Part shown: piece after piece, positions 23,430 through 33,639 of the stretch
Position numbering within the stretch: the first letter of the stretch is position 1
Layout of the letters: each line of letters starts with the position of its first letter
Assembly: GCA_023213395.1 (NCBI GenBank)
Contig: CM041465.1
Location: 204,607,741 to 204,671,740 of the forward strand
Length of the DNA stretch: 64,000 nucleotides
Direction: 5' to 3'
Origin: Cycas panzhihuaensis
Taxonomy: Eukaryota; Cycadophyta
Notes under the pieces: model-generated
Database searches by the model: none
The model's input: only the letters and a program-made list of their open reading frames with translations
What the model was told of the DNA's origin: nothing
Position numbers and translations under genes: made by a program

Positions 23430-24300
23430 AGGTAGGAGTCTCAGAAGAAGAATCGGAAGTAGAAGCTTTAAGGAAGGAAGTAGCAAGACTAAAAATGAAA
23501 AATAATAGAGAGGAAGAAGCAGAGAACAGGAAAAAGGATTGCGAATTCAAAGTTGATAAATGGTGCCACATTTGTGAAGAGAGTTCACACACGACGAAAG
23601 AGTGTGAAATTAATCCAAAGAATAGTGCAATGCACTAGAGGGACAGATGGTGCCACATATGCGATGTGGATACTCATATGATGAAGGATTGTTTCTACAA
23701 CCCAAGAGGAAGATCATACAGAGGATGGGGTAGGGGAAGAGGAGGCAACCCACCTTGAAATGTATACACGACAAGGAGTATGGGAGAATCATCGAGGAAG
23801 AAACAACCAATGGGGAGATGCCTCATATGTTTACAGTTCGGACATTGGAAATCAGAATGTCCAACTAAGCGGGAATACGAACAGAAACCGTTCGTGTGCA
23901 ACAACTGTGGATCGAGTGAGCACAAAATAGAAGATTGCAAGGGAAAAGCTAAAGCTACCAATTTAATGACAATCATACTGGAAAGCAAAAATGTAAAACT
24001 TCAAAAAAAGCAAAAGGAGAATGAGGAAGAGGGGTATCCAAACCCACAAACAGAGATAAGCTGATTTCGACAAGCAAAACAAGTGTTAGAGGAACTAGCT
24101 CAGACAGAGACTGTGCTGTCGATGGGGAAACCTGAAACCAAGCACATGTGCATGAGGAAAAATAAATAAAAAGAGAAAGAAAAATTACCGGAAAAACAAG
24201 AAATACATCCCCAAGTGGTGCAAATGGAAGAATTGTTCAAAGGATTACTAGTAGAAGATATTCCGAGAATGTTGTTGTTGATGGAGAATCTGGTAAAATA
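23430..24300 (+). pseudogene. Gypsy K nucleocapsid with four CCHC knuckles
   Basis: In one frame four CX2CX4HX4C knuckles follow: CHICEESSHTTKEC (about 23570), CHICDVDTHMMKDC (about 23651), CLICLQFGHWKSEC (about 23822) and CNNCGSSEHKIEDC (about 23899). Between the second and third is an Arg/Gly-rich stretch (GRGRGGNPP). Two stops (near 23636 and 23757) interrupt it. A linker follows with QMEELFKGLLVEDIPRMLLLMENLVK (first part: QMEELFKGLL), ending at a TAG near 24298. Zinc knuckles bind the genomic RNA; plant Gag proteins usually carry one or two, so four is unusual. Confidence 0.85.
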
Positions 24301-24379
24301 GTTGCAATTAACCATTCCTCTATGCTAAGTAATCGACTAGATTAAAGAAGGAATATTACAACGAGGAATCACCAAGAGT

Positions 24380-25319
24380 CTGAAGAAAGTGATGCCGTCA
24401 TTCGACATGGATCCCATGGTGACAATCACATTTTTGGGAGAAAAGTTTCTGAGGGTAATCTTGGACGGAGGAGTGGCTATGAATGTACTACCCACCTCGA
24501 CATGGAGGAAGTTGGGGAGTCCGAAGTTGGAAGCGGCAACCTATTCGTTAAAACTAGCTAATGAATTGTTGGTGCGACCTGTGGGAAAACTGGCCAACAT
24601 CAAGGTGGATGTGGCAGGAATTGTCGTAAAGATCGATTTTACGACTGTGAAAACGGAGAAAGGTGCAACTCCTTATCCAGCCCTATTAGGGAGACCGTGG
24701 CTATACAAAAACCCAATGTCTTCAAAGATGGAAAGACGTAACCTTCACCTTGTCAGATGGAGGAAATGAAGTGGTATTACCGATGTTAGGGAAGAATTCC
24801 ATTGAAGTGATACCCAACGATGGTTCAAGTACAACCATTGCGAGTGAAGCAACAACTTCTTGGTTCGACGAAGAAAATCTCTACCATACAACCGAAGAAC
24901 CCACCAAACTGATCAATCGCCAAGAAGAAGAACTGACTTACTTTGGAGAAATTTACAACTCTTCGGACGATGAAAATGGGATGAAATTTGTGGACTACTG
25001 GTTGCAAGACGCTTATGAAGTTAACTCTCCTTCTCATAGGTGTAACTTACTATCTAAATATGTAACTGAAAACATTGATGATAATTCAAATTCTTTTGAC
25101 TACATGGTAATTAACAATAGCATAGTAGATGATACAGAAACTAACCTAACCCTAGATCAAAATCCCCCTAGTATACTTAGTTTTTTTCATAGCTCTATAG
25201 CATCTAGTAGTAATTCTAACCTTCTCTCTACCTCAGACGTGGGTCCTAGGGTAGATCACCTATCCCCCCCTTATTACAACTCGGGGAAGGAAGTAATATT
25301 CCTTCCTCATCCTCTTTAA
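24380..25319 (+). pseudogene. Gypsy K aspartic protease and acidic linker
   Basis: The retropepsin-like domain lies at 24389-24769: FDMDPMVTITFLGEKF, then VILDGGVAMNVLPTSTW, where the catalytic Asp is followed by GG rather than the usual S/T-G. Element G has VDGGAAVNVLP, so the DGG form is family-wide rather than decay. A flap-like region and LLGRPWLY follow. After a frameshift near 24730 the frame 24750-25319 encodes an acidic, Ser/Asn-rich linker (YFGEIYNSSDDENG, DYWLQDAYEV) with no known domain. Role: cutting Gag-Pol. Confidence 0.85.
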
Positions 25320-25379
25320 AGTATACCCACCCAACAATCGGTCCCTTCCAACAATTGGCGCCAAATCTGAGGAAATGGA

Positions 25380-26160
25380 GGGGGAATCGGCGTAAAATAC
25401 TTCTAGAGATTCAGGTCTAGGCAGTAGGGTAACCATCCTAGAAGAGAATAACTTGGAAACCTATATTGGAGATTTTGTTAAATCTTTTTATGGAGAACAA
25501 TTATATGGAACCACTCATCTAACCCATTGCATAGAGTATTGGATGGAGAGCAGCGGGATAAGAATCAATGGCAGACGGATCTAGTACTTACCTTGCGGGG
25601 AACGACTTGGTATTGGTACTTAGCTCACCAAGCCATCCTCTAGAGTTGGAAGGAGTTACAAACCACATTTAGGGTATGATTCGACTATCCTAAGCAAATG
25701 AACATTCCATTATTCCATGTGGGGAAAAACCCTGGTAAGCACATACAAAGATGTAAACAAGAATGGACATCCTTGGGTATACCAAAGAAAATCTGGCCTA
25801 ACTACTTTTATCACACCCTGGGACGGGTAGCAAAGGATTGGTTCTTAGGAAGAGAACAAAACTTGGATGTGACTTGGGGAAATCTTAAGGAATCTTTCAT
25901 AAAAATTTTTACACATTCGTTAGAAAATGAGAATATCGATAAAGTACTGAAGAGTATTAGGAGAATGAGTATGAACTTAGAACAGGGAGCTATAGCAATG
26001 AATAAAGAGAAGGAAGAATCAGAGAATGAGGAAGGAGAAGAAATCTTCGAGTTATCTTGTGGAATTTACAGAAATCAATGCTGGGAAAAGGAAGATAGAA
26101 GACACGCCTGCTCATAGAACTGGAAACAAAGAGGATATTGAAGCAACCAAATAAAAAACA
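25380..26160 (+). pseudogene. Gypsy K second Gag-like domain
   Basis: Between protease and RT is a stretch that again looks like a retrotransposon Gag domain. In the open part (25698-26117, 139 codons) it reads HIQRCKQEWTSLGIPKK, YFYHTLGRVAKDWFLG, TWGNLKESFIKIF and LKSIRRMS, the same W-W-F spacing as the Gag family. Its upstream part (about 25435-25560, YIGDFVKSFYGEQ) has a counterpart in element G near 46970. It is not an exact copy of the first Gag domain. It may be a real second capsid domain, or an older captured fragment. Confidence 0.6.
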
Positions 26161-26172
26161 ACTGAAATTAAT

Positions 26173-27888
26173 GTGGGCAGTAAAGAGGAACCCAGAGCAA
26201 TACGAATACGAGATTATTGGGATGATCAAACAATAGCCAAGGGCCAACAACTGTTTGAAGAATTTCGTGATTTATTTGCATGGTCATACAGGGATTTGAA
26301 GGGAATTCCCCTTGAGGTAGGGATGCATCATATTGACTTAATGGAAGGAGCGAAGGCGGTGAAACAAAGACTGTATCGCATGAATCCGAAATACAAAGAA
26401 AAAGCAAAAAATAGAATTGGACAAAATGTTAGAAGCGGGATATATCTATGAGATCGACTACAGTGACTGGGTGAGCCCTATAGTAGCGGTTCCCAAAAAG
26501 AATGGGAAGATATGTGTCTGTGTGGATTACAAACAACTTAATAAAGTAACGAAGAAGGATCCCTTTCCGTTATCCTTTACGGAAGATATTTTGGAAGCTG
26601 TGGGAGGAAACGAAATATTTTCTTTCACCAACGGATTTAGTGGGTATAACCAAGTGCAGATTGTGCCAGAAGATCAAGCAAAGACTACGTTCGTTACAAA
26701 ATGGGGAACGTATGCCTACCGAGTAATGCCATTTGGTCTTACGAATGCTCCATCTACATTTCAGAGAATAGTAATCAATATATTTCGTAAAATGATTGGA
26801 GAAAAAGTGGCAGTATTCCTGGATGATTGGATACTATACGGGTTGATGAAAAACCATATGGAAAACCTGAGGGAGATGTTGCAAACATGCAGAGAAAATA
26901 AATTGTGTTTGAACCTAGAGAAATGTACCTTTTTTTACCATTTGGGAATCTGTTCAGTCACATAGTAAGCAAGGAGGGATTGCTAATAGATCCAGCTAAG
27001 GTATTTGCAATCTTACACTTTCCGATACCGCTCACGAGGAGACAATTGAAAGGTTTTTTGGGTCTGATCGAATACTATAGAAAATTTATCAGGGGGTATG
27101 CATGCATATCGGGACCCCTTGAGGAGCTATTAAAGAAAAGTGTTGAATGGGATTGGATGGAAGAACAACTGCAAGCATTTGAAGCATTAAAGAAGGCCAT
27201 AATATCGGCACCCATATTGCGATTTCTTGATTGGAAGAAAATCTTCCATGTACACGTGGATGCCTCACAGTACGCTATTGGATGCGTATTAGCCCAACCA
27301 AGTGACGAAAAGGTAGATTATCCAGTATACTTTGCAAGTCGGAAACTTACGAAAGCTGAGCAGAATTATACCACGACAGAAAGGGAAGCTCTTGGAATGG
27401 TCTATGCGTTACAAAAATTTCGACACTACTTATTATCGAACCCATTCCTGTTCTTTGTGGATCATCAAGCACTTATGTACCTTGTGAATAAACCGATAAT
27501 GAGAGGGCAAATTAGCAGATGGCTAATGTTGTTTCAAGAATTCTCTTTCAAAATTATTGTGAAACCAGGAAAAGCTCATATCATACCTGACCGGTTGTCA
27601 AGAATTCTGAATGGGGAAAAGGCCACAGGAGTGCTAGATGATTTTCCAGACACTACATTATTTAGTGTAAAGGCAGTTCCAACAGACTGGTATGAGGGGA
27701 TACCAGAATACTTAACAAGCGGGAGATACCACGGATTGGACCGCACGCAGAGCAGCAATTTTGTAAGAAAGCGAGCCATATCAAGCGATAAGGGGAATTA
27801 TATAAATTGGGACCAGATGAGGTATTGCGGCGATGCATCAGGCCACATGAGGTTAATCAAATTATGGCCCAAGCACATGAAGGTGTAG
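26173..27888 (+). pseudogene. Gypsy K reverse transcriptase and RNase H
   Basis: RT starts with PLEVGMHHIDLMEGAKAVKQ (26310), then WVSPIVAVPKKNGK, VDYKQLNKVTKKDPFPL and MPFGLTNAPSTFQ. The catalytic FLDDWILYG box (near 26816) is intact, but motif A reads SFTNGFSGYNQV where gypsies have a catalytic Asp (S-x-D-G). Two frameshifts (near 26417 and 26930) split it. RNase H is open over 327 codons (26905-27888): HVDASQYAIGCVL, TEREALGMVYAL, FVDHQALMYL and HIIPDRLSR, with its acidic residues present. It is the best preserved gene of K. Confidence 0.9.
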
Positions 27889-28930
27889 CGGGTGGATACA
27901 TGGGGAAGTTGCAACTTGGAGAAAGATTTTGATGTCCAGTTTCTGGTGGCCATCGATGTTCGAGGATGTAAGGAAATGGATACAAGCATGCGACCATTGT
28001 CAAAGAGTTGGGAAACCTAATCGGTATGATTTCCAACCACTACACCCCATCTTACCATTAGCTCCATTCGAAAAGTGGGGGCTCGACTTCGTTGGACCAA
28101 TCAAACTAGCCGCTCGACGATCCAACGCTCGATATATCCTAGTGGCGACCGATTACATGACCAAGTGGGTAGAAGCAAGAGCCCTAAGGAAAGCAGATTC
28201 AGAGAGTATGGCCCGATTCCTTTATGATGTAATTATTACACGATTTGGTTGCCCTCTAGAGATTATAAGTGATCAAGGGTCCCATTTTCTCAATCAAACC
28301 ATAGAGGTGTTGACATCGACTTTCATGATCAGTCATCGGAAATCTACACCATATTACCCAAGGGCAAATGGGCAAGCAGAAAGTTCAAACAGAATTATTG
28401 AGAATTGTTTGAGGAAAATATGTGATGTCGGGAGATCTGATTAGGTTGAGAAACTACCATCAGTGTTCTGGGCGTTCAGAACAACGTATAAAAGATCAAG
28501 TGGACAGACACCATTCCAACTAGTTTACGGAATAGAAGCTATTCTTCCAATCGAGTTTGAGATACTGAGCCTGAGAACCGCTATGCAATGTCGATTGGAC
28601 GATTTCCAATCCTTATGACGAAGATTGGAAGAATTGGTGCGATTGGAAGAAAAGAGATATATGGCGAAATGGTTGCAAAACATAGAGAAAAGATGGCAAA
28701 AGGCATGGCATGACCGACATCTACGCAAACCACAATTCAAAGAAGGTGATCAAGTTCTGCTATACGACAGCAAATTTAGGATGCACCCCAACAAGCTCAA
28801 GATGTGATGGTTAGGACCTTACATTGCGGAACAAATTTTCGAAAACTGCTCCATATGATTACGGGAAATTGATAGACCGTTGCTACCAACTCGAGTAAAT
28901 GGTAGCCGATTGAAACCCTACATCGAATAG
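27889..28930 (+). pseudogene. Gypsy K integrase
   Basis: The zinc finger is partly frameshifted (AHEGVAGGYMGK, then CDHCQRVGKP at 27990). The core (27929-28444) keeps all three catalytic acids: WGLDFVGPI, IISDQGSHF and NGQAESSNR. After a TAG at 28441 the reading resumes (WAFRTTYK, TPFQLVYGIEA). The C-terminal GPY-type tail lies at 28737-28925: FKEGDQVLLYDSKF, WLGPYIAEQIF, GSRLKPYIE. No chromodomain follows. A handful of stops break it. It would insert the cDNA into the genome. Confidence 0.9.
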
Positions 28931-29177
28931 AGGGAATCGGTAGAATCGACTAGTTGTATCATAGCGTGTTGCATAAAGTTGAGGCAAATCGAATTGCCTT
29001 GATACCGGAATGTGACTCAGTTCGGTATGTAACATAAAATACAAAAAAAAAAAAAAACCAGAAAAAACAACCGTAACTCATATCATATGTATAAGCAATA
29101 AGCAAATAAGGATGTACACTGCGACAAGAAAAGTTAAGACTGAAGAATCCTGCTAAAAAATCATATTCTTCTTACAA

Positions 29178-29472
29178 AATACACTATACGTACCAAAAAA
29201 GTACGTTACCAGGTACACACTGTGCAAAATAAATCATAATACACTATGTACCAAAAAAGTACATTACCAAGTACACACTGTGCAAAATAAGTCAAAATAC
29301 ACTATATCTACCTAAAAAGTACGTTACCAGGTATATACTGTGTAAAGTAAGTAAAAAATATACTATACGTACCAGAACAATACGCTATGGGGTGCACAGT
29401 TAAAAAGTGAATAAGTTAACCAAATTACACTATATGCACCTAAAAGTACGCGGTCGAGTACGCATAGAACAA
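29178..29472 (+). repeat. About five tandem 60-bp units in gypsy K
   Basis: Units begin near 29178, 29238, 29296, 29357 and 29424, each with AATACACTAT followed by GTACC, AAAAAGTACG, TTACCAGGTA and a CACTGTGCAAAATAA tail. The later copies are more diverged. Several GTAC motifs per unit echo the GTAC-rich LTRs. The array lies in the space between integrase and the extra ORF. Confidence 0.9.
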
Positions 29473-29483
29473 AAGAGTCGAAT

Positions 29484-30828
29484 ATGACAAACATATATAA
29501 TACGTACTTGCAAGCATTCTCGCATGATATGCAATGGAAAACGATGGACGATTCAACTCGAATTCTCAGCAACAAACGGCCAAGAAGAAACCTTGTGAGC
29601 CAAGGAAGCAGAAAGACAAAATTCAGTGCAAATTTGCATGCATACTTCGAGAAAACAACAACCATTCTAAAAAAGGTACGTACGTAGGGTTCGCATTGGT
29701 ACTTCTTAGTTATTTTCAACCCTATTTCTGGAATTCCATAGCCTGTCGCAATGAGAACAACAGGTTGCCAAGAGACCTTCTTGCCCAAGTTGAAGAAAGA
29801 TCTGAAGGCCTTACCTTCCTAATTTCAAGCTAGAGTCAAGCAGGCTGGTTGGGGAGAGTACATATACTGTAACCCCATTTATTATGACCAAGAAATTCTG
29901 GAAAACATCTTACTGGAACTAAAAAAGAACATTAATAAAATTAAATTAGATGCGGAAATAATTCATTTGATAACGGGACTCCCAAATGAAGGAGAAGTTC
30001 CCACGGCCACTAAAAGGTCAGAAGTGGACTGTGAGATTTGGCTAAGGGAATTCTGCCACGAAGACACCCAACTTAGTTCAAGAGGAATTTAGGTGGTGGA
30101 CATAAAGGATGCCAGGTTGCAATGGGTAGCCAAAGTCATCAATTCGAGGTTTCTATAAAAAAGGAAGTACACATACATTCTAGGAGGAATGATGCCGATA
30201 TTACCAAGAATTCGGGATGGAGAAAAGCTGGATTGGTCAGAATCTTTAGCAGTCAATATAAGATAGCAAATCTAGGAGATAATGACACACCCTTTTCATC
30301 ACCCTTCCTTATTGTTAGCTGTCTTATTTTATTAATGTCCAAGTGTGCAACTAACAAAAACAACGATTTCTCCAAGAGAGCCACTGATAAAACAATGGGT
30401 GACTGAGTTTCTACACACTACTCAGGATCAAGAATTAAGAAAGAAGGTTCAAAAGCAAATGACCAAAGTTCTCAAATGGTTACAACAAACCCCCGGGACA
30501 CCCATTCCTCATCGGGCTAAGCAAACAATCTGGAAAAGCAGCAAAAGGAGGAAAGATGAGGAGGAACAGGAAGAGGAGGAAGAAGTGGAACCTTCCTTTG
30601 AAGAATGGACAGAATTTTCGCTCGTAATGCAGACGGGAGAGACATCAACACCACCTTTATCAGACGACAAATCATGCTAGATCATCTAGCTTATTAAAGA
30701 AATGGAAGAAGGGTACAAGGCAGAGATAGCTGCCCTTCAAGAAAAAATCAAAGAAAAGGATGCGATAATTGCCACACTTACCCAAATAAACGAAGAAATC
30801 TTGGCTACAAAATACTTGTCGGCGTGAG
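29484..30828 (+). pseudogene. Gypsy K additional ORF after integrase, with coiled coil
   Basis: A broken reading frame follows the tandem repeats. It is basic at its start (about 29534-29680, NSNSQQQTAKKKPCEP). Then come YCNPIYYDQEILENILLEL and EIIHLITGLPNEGEVP (29860-29990), RLQWVAKVINSRF and RIRDGEKLDWSESLA (30110-30230), an acidic stretch (30550-30600), and a clear heptad-like end EMEEGYKAEIAALQEKIKEK (30702-30760). The middle blocks loosely recall the plant transposon-protein domain found in extra ORFs of Athila/Tat-type gypsies; that is memory of a family pattern, not a search result. Most of it shares one frame, with stops at 29687, 30093 and 30678. G lacks it. Confidence 0.6.
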
Positions 30829-30847
30829 CAGGCCGAGGAGGCGACCT

Positions 30848-30868
30848 TGAGAAAGGGAGGGGGAGGAA
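30848..30868 (+). other. Purine run upstream of the gypsy K 3' LTR
   Basis: GAGAAAGGGAGGGGGAGGAAT is the only strong polypurine stretch near the 3' LTR, but it stands 66 bases upstream of the LTR edge instead of touching it. Element G has the same purine run and the same intervening sequence. Confidence 0.6.
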
Positions 30869-30934
30869 TACCCCAAAATTTTGATTTTTTGTTGAACAAG
30901 GATGCTCAAACCCATCATGTTGACTCGGTATAGA

Positions 30935-31779
30935 TGTTGGGACATAAATTGACACACTGGGCTATGAGGAAGACCAGAAATAGGCTGTGTAACCTTGGAT
31001 GTGCAGGTACAGACCGTATAGAGGTACATATGAGGCAGAAAGAGGAAAAAACAACATTCTAGGTACGTATGATAGGTGCGTACCTGAAAAGGTACGCAAC
31101 ATAATATACATACCTTTGGCGATGCATGAAGCAAGCAGAGAGATGCATACACGGAGGTGACGAGAAGGATACACGAGATGACGTCGGGGCGTGCGTCTGA
31201 ACATACAAATGGTTAGAGATGGGAGTTAAGGAAGTTAACTAAGGGTTAACAAAAGGGTACGCGTGTAACTGGAAAGGTATGGTTATGACAGGGAGTCATA
31301 ACCCTTCAGCCAAAAGACACCAAGGAGGCGTATTTAAGAGAGACTTTACAAGGACCATTTGGCTAGGGTGAGAGCCAAGTATTGAGACATGCAATGGTAC
31401 GGAAGCTAGTACGTATGACAGCAGCCCAAAGTAGTGTATAATGGTGTGTACCGTCTGGGTACGCATATGACAGTGACAATGTATGTGGTTGGAATGCACA
31501 GGGGATGCATTCCAGCATCTTGTGTACAAAGACTTATTGCTTAATAAAAAGAAGAGTTGCGTGGAAATTGTGGATTCTCTGTGTTTATGAAGATTGAATG
31601 CTAAATATGTGTTGATTCTTGTATTGTTGTGTGCCACTGTGATATAATTATGTGGAATTATTAATAAATCTGTGTGATCTGTGTGGATGATTATGTTGAC
31701 TGCATCCTAGACTAGACTACTTGTGTTACCTTGACAAGTGTACCCTTCTCACAAGTGCAGTGGGAAATCGAAGTCAACA
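30935..31779 (+). repeat. 3' LTR of gypsy K
   Basis: 845 bp, TGTTGGGACATAAATTG to AAGTCAACA, followed by the target duplication GAGGA and then the resumed reading of element F. Confidence 0.95.
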
Positions 31780-31784
31780 GAGGA

Positions 31785-32440
31785 TTATAATCTTGCATTG
31801 ACCTCAATGGAGACGGGAACAATATTATCTGTTCAAGATGAAAGGAACAAGGTAGATGTAACTTTGTATAGGCAACTAGTAGGAAGCCTCATCTATTTGA
31901 CTACAACTAGGCCTTATATTTCTTATGCAGTAGGCATGGTATCTATGCTTATAACATAATTGAAATAGAGCCATAAGAAAGTGGCAAAGAGGATTTTGGG
32001 ATACTTATAGGGCACTCTGTAGTATGGACTTGAGTTCACCTAGTATAACAACTTCAAGTTGGAGGGGTTGGATGCATTGACAACAAAAGGTCCACTTCTA
32101 GTTATTGTTTTAGTCTTGAATTTGCTATTGTAACTTGGAATAGCAAGAAGCAATCCAATGTTGCCCTTTCTTTAACTAAAGTAGAGTACATGGCTAGAGT
32201 GGGAGCAACATGTGAACTTATCTAGTTGAGACAATTTTTTGGTGATTTATGTTTTATGCTTGCACCAAACACATCGATGTGCATCATCATTTTATCAAAG
32301 AGTAGATCTAGAATAGAGAGATTGAGCTAATCTATAGGCCAATTAATGAATAATTAGCATACATCTTCACTAAACCATTAGCATGAGATAAGTTTGAGAA
32401 GTTCAAAGATGGTATTAGGGTTAAGGTCAGTGAATTAAAC
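31785..32440 (+). pseudogene. Copia F connection domain and RNase H
   Basis: The F reading resumes after K with LALTSMETGTILSVQ, then DVTLYRQLVGSLIYLTTTRP and ISYAVGMVSM. RNase H traces follow (SKKQSNVALS-like near 32145; ARTKHIDVHHHF-like near 32270) and the closing IFTKPLA near 32365. Beyond 31959 stops are frequent. This is the 3' end of the F polyprotein. Confidence 0.82.
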
Positions 32441-32452
32441 ATTAAGGGGGAG
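32438..32452 (+). other. Polypurine tract of copia F
   Basis: AACATTAAGGGGGAG directly precedes TGTTAGAATT, the usual tract/LTR junction in copias. Confidence 0.75.
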
Positions 32453-32763
32453 TGTTAGAATTAATGTTTATTTGTACTTTGGTCATAACTTAATGTTATG
32501 AGTCTTAGTGGTTAGGTGAGTCAATTAGGGGTTCATAATCATTAATGGGTTTGCGACGTGTTAAGGTAGTTTACTAGTTGCATGGGTGGTTACTTGTCCA
32601 TACATGTATTTATATTTGGAACGCATGTTGTACATATGAGTGAGTTGAGTTCAAAATGAATTCAAATTTTTTTAAGCTTATCAAAAGATTGGGTTATTTC
32701 TATTCTTGGCCTATTTAATTCTCACAGTCATGTCTTCTCATTTTTACAACATGAACATATAAC
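32453..32763 (+). repeat. 3' LTR of copia F (right border tentative)
   Basis: Begins TGTTAGAATTAATG after the polypurine tract. The end was set at ATATAACA (32763) because it is a plausible CA end, but no second copy exists in the window to confirm it and no target duplication can be paired. Confidence 0.5.
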
Positions 32764-33396
32764 ACTCTCCTTTTGTTTGCTATGTGTATGCGCAAAAATT
32801 TGTGTGGGTGATAATAAAATTAGTGCAAAATTAGATAAATCATCCCAATTATGTTATGTTAATAGGCTAGATGAGGAAGGTTTTGTGACACCTTATGTTT
32901 AATATTTGAAGTTCAAAGTTTAATGTTGACTATCAAGATTTAGTTGTTTTAGTTGATAGTAAATTGTCAATAGAAGTATTGTATTTGAGCATGCACTTTT
33001 AACAAACCTCTCTTGTTGGCATTTCAACTAGCCCTTCTATTCTTTAATGATTAAATTTCAAAGTTTAATGTCAACTACCAAAATTTAATTATTCTATTTG
33101 ATGAATAATTGTAAATATAATGCTTAGTTTTGGGAATTCATGAAAGAGTGGTGATGGAGTTTTGTAGATTATGGGTAAGTTTTAAATTGTAATATGCAGT
33201 GTCTTACATGGTTTCTCTAGTGTTTTGAAAAAACTAATTTGTCACTTCCCCTCGTAAATTTCAAAAGTGTCACATTTGATTTCATTGATTCATGTTTCAT
33301 GCAAAGTAAAAGTAAATTAGGTTGTTGTGCCCATAAGTATGAGTATATGTTATTCATTTGTTCAAAAAATAATTATTAGGGCCTTAATCATAGTTA
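32764..33396. other. Gene-free AT-rich stretch between the two nests
   Basis: No ORF with a recognisable domain and no repeat of note were seen. It is the native left flank of element H; the right flank resumes at 60765. Confidence 0.5.
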
Positions 33397-33629
33397 TGAA
33401 GGAAAAAACAGGAGCAATTTGAATAGAAGAAGCCTGATTCTCATTAATAATAGGTGAGAGCCTCTCACATATATAAATACATGAGGTTTTCAAAAGGGGT
33501 CTAGTACATGTAAGGCAAGTGGTGACTTAAGAACAAAGAGGGGTCATGACACACAACCCTTTATTATACTTAAAGGACCTTAGAGTACTTTAAGAATAAA
33601 ACATAGCATAGAATATTAATATTTTAACA
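33397..33629 (-). repeat. 3' LTR of copia H
   Basis: 233 bp, minus-strand TGTTAAAATATT to CTTCATA (the last bases are changed; the other copy ends CTTCA). It aligns with 60532-60764 with scattered differences. A TATATA box is visible on the minus strand near 33475. The complement of a polypurine tract (CCCTCCCTTAATGT, 33630-33643) touches its inner edge. Confidence 0.92.
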
Positions 33630-33639
33630 CCCTCCCTTA

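Larger units (their letters stand above)
21197..31779 (+). mobile_element. Ty3/gypsy element K with extra domains, disabled
   Basis: A 10,583-bp gypsy element with a perfect target duplication GAGGA (21192-21196 and 31780-31784). Order: LTR, Gag with four zinc knuckles, protease, second Gag-like domain, RT, RNase H, integrase, 60-bp tandem repeats, extra ORF with coiled coil, LTR. RT before integrase defines Ty3/gypsy. No chromodomain is seen after integrase, and the extra 3' ORF recalls the Athila/Tat side of plant gypsies; that placement is inference. Frameshifts and stops break nearly every gene. Element G at 43110 is a shortened relative. Confidence 0.95.
5137..32763 (+). mobile_element. 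Ty1/copia element F, decayed host of nest 1
   Basis: A plus-strand copia whose pieces lie at 5137-7091, 14762-15425, 20606-21196 and 31785-32763. Gag, zinc knuckle, integrase, RT with YVDD, and RNase H tail occur in the copia order. The pieces belong together because the protein reading continues sensibly across the E, J and K insertions once one copy of each 5-bp target duplication is discounted. It is the oldest member of the nest: gag is riddled with stops, and the 5' LTR is not found. Without its guests it spans roughly 4.2 kb. The right end is tentative. Confidence 0.85.

Noticed and set aside
29178-29472. CRISPR-like array (regular repeats)
   Set aside because: Units are directly tandem without unique spacers, diverged, and inside a plant retrotransposon.
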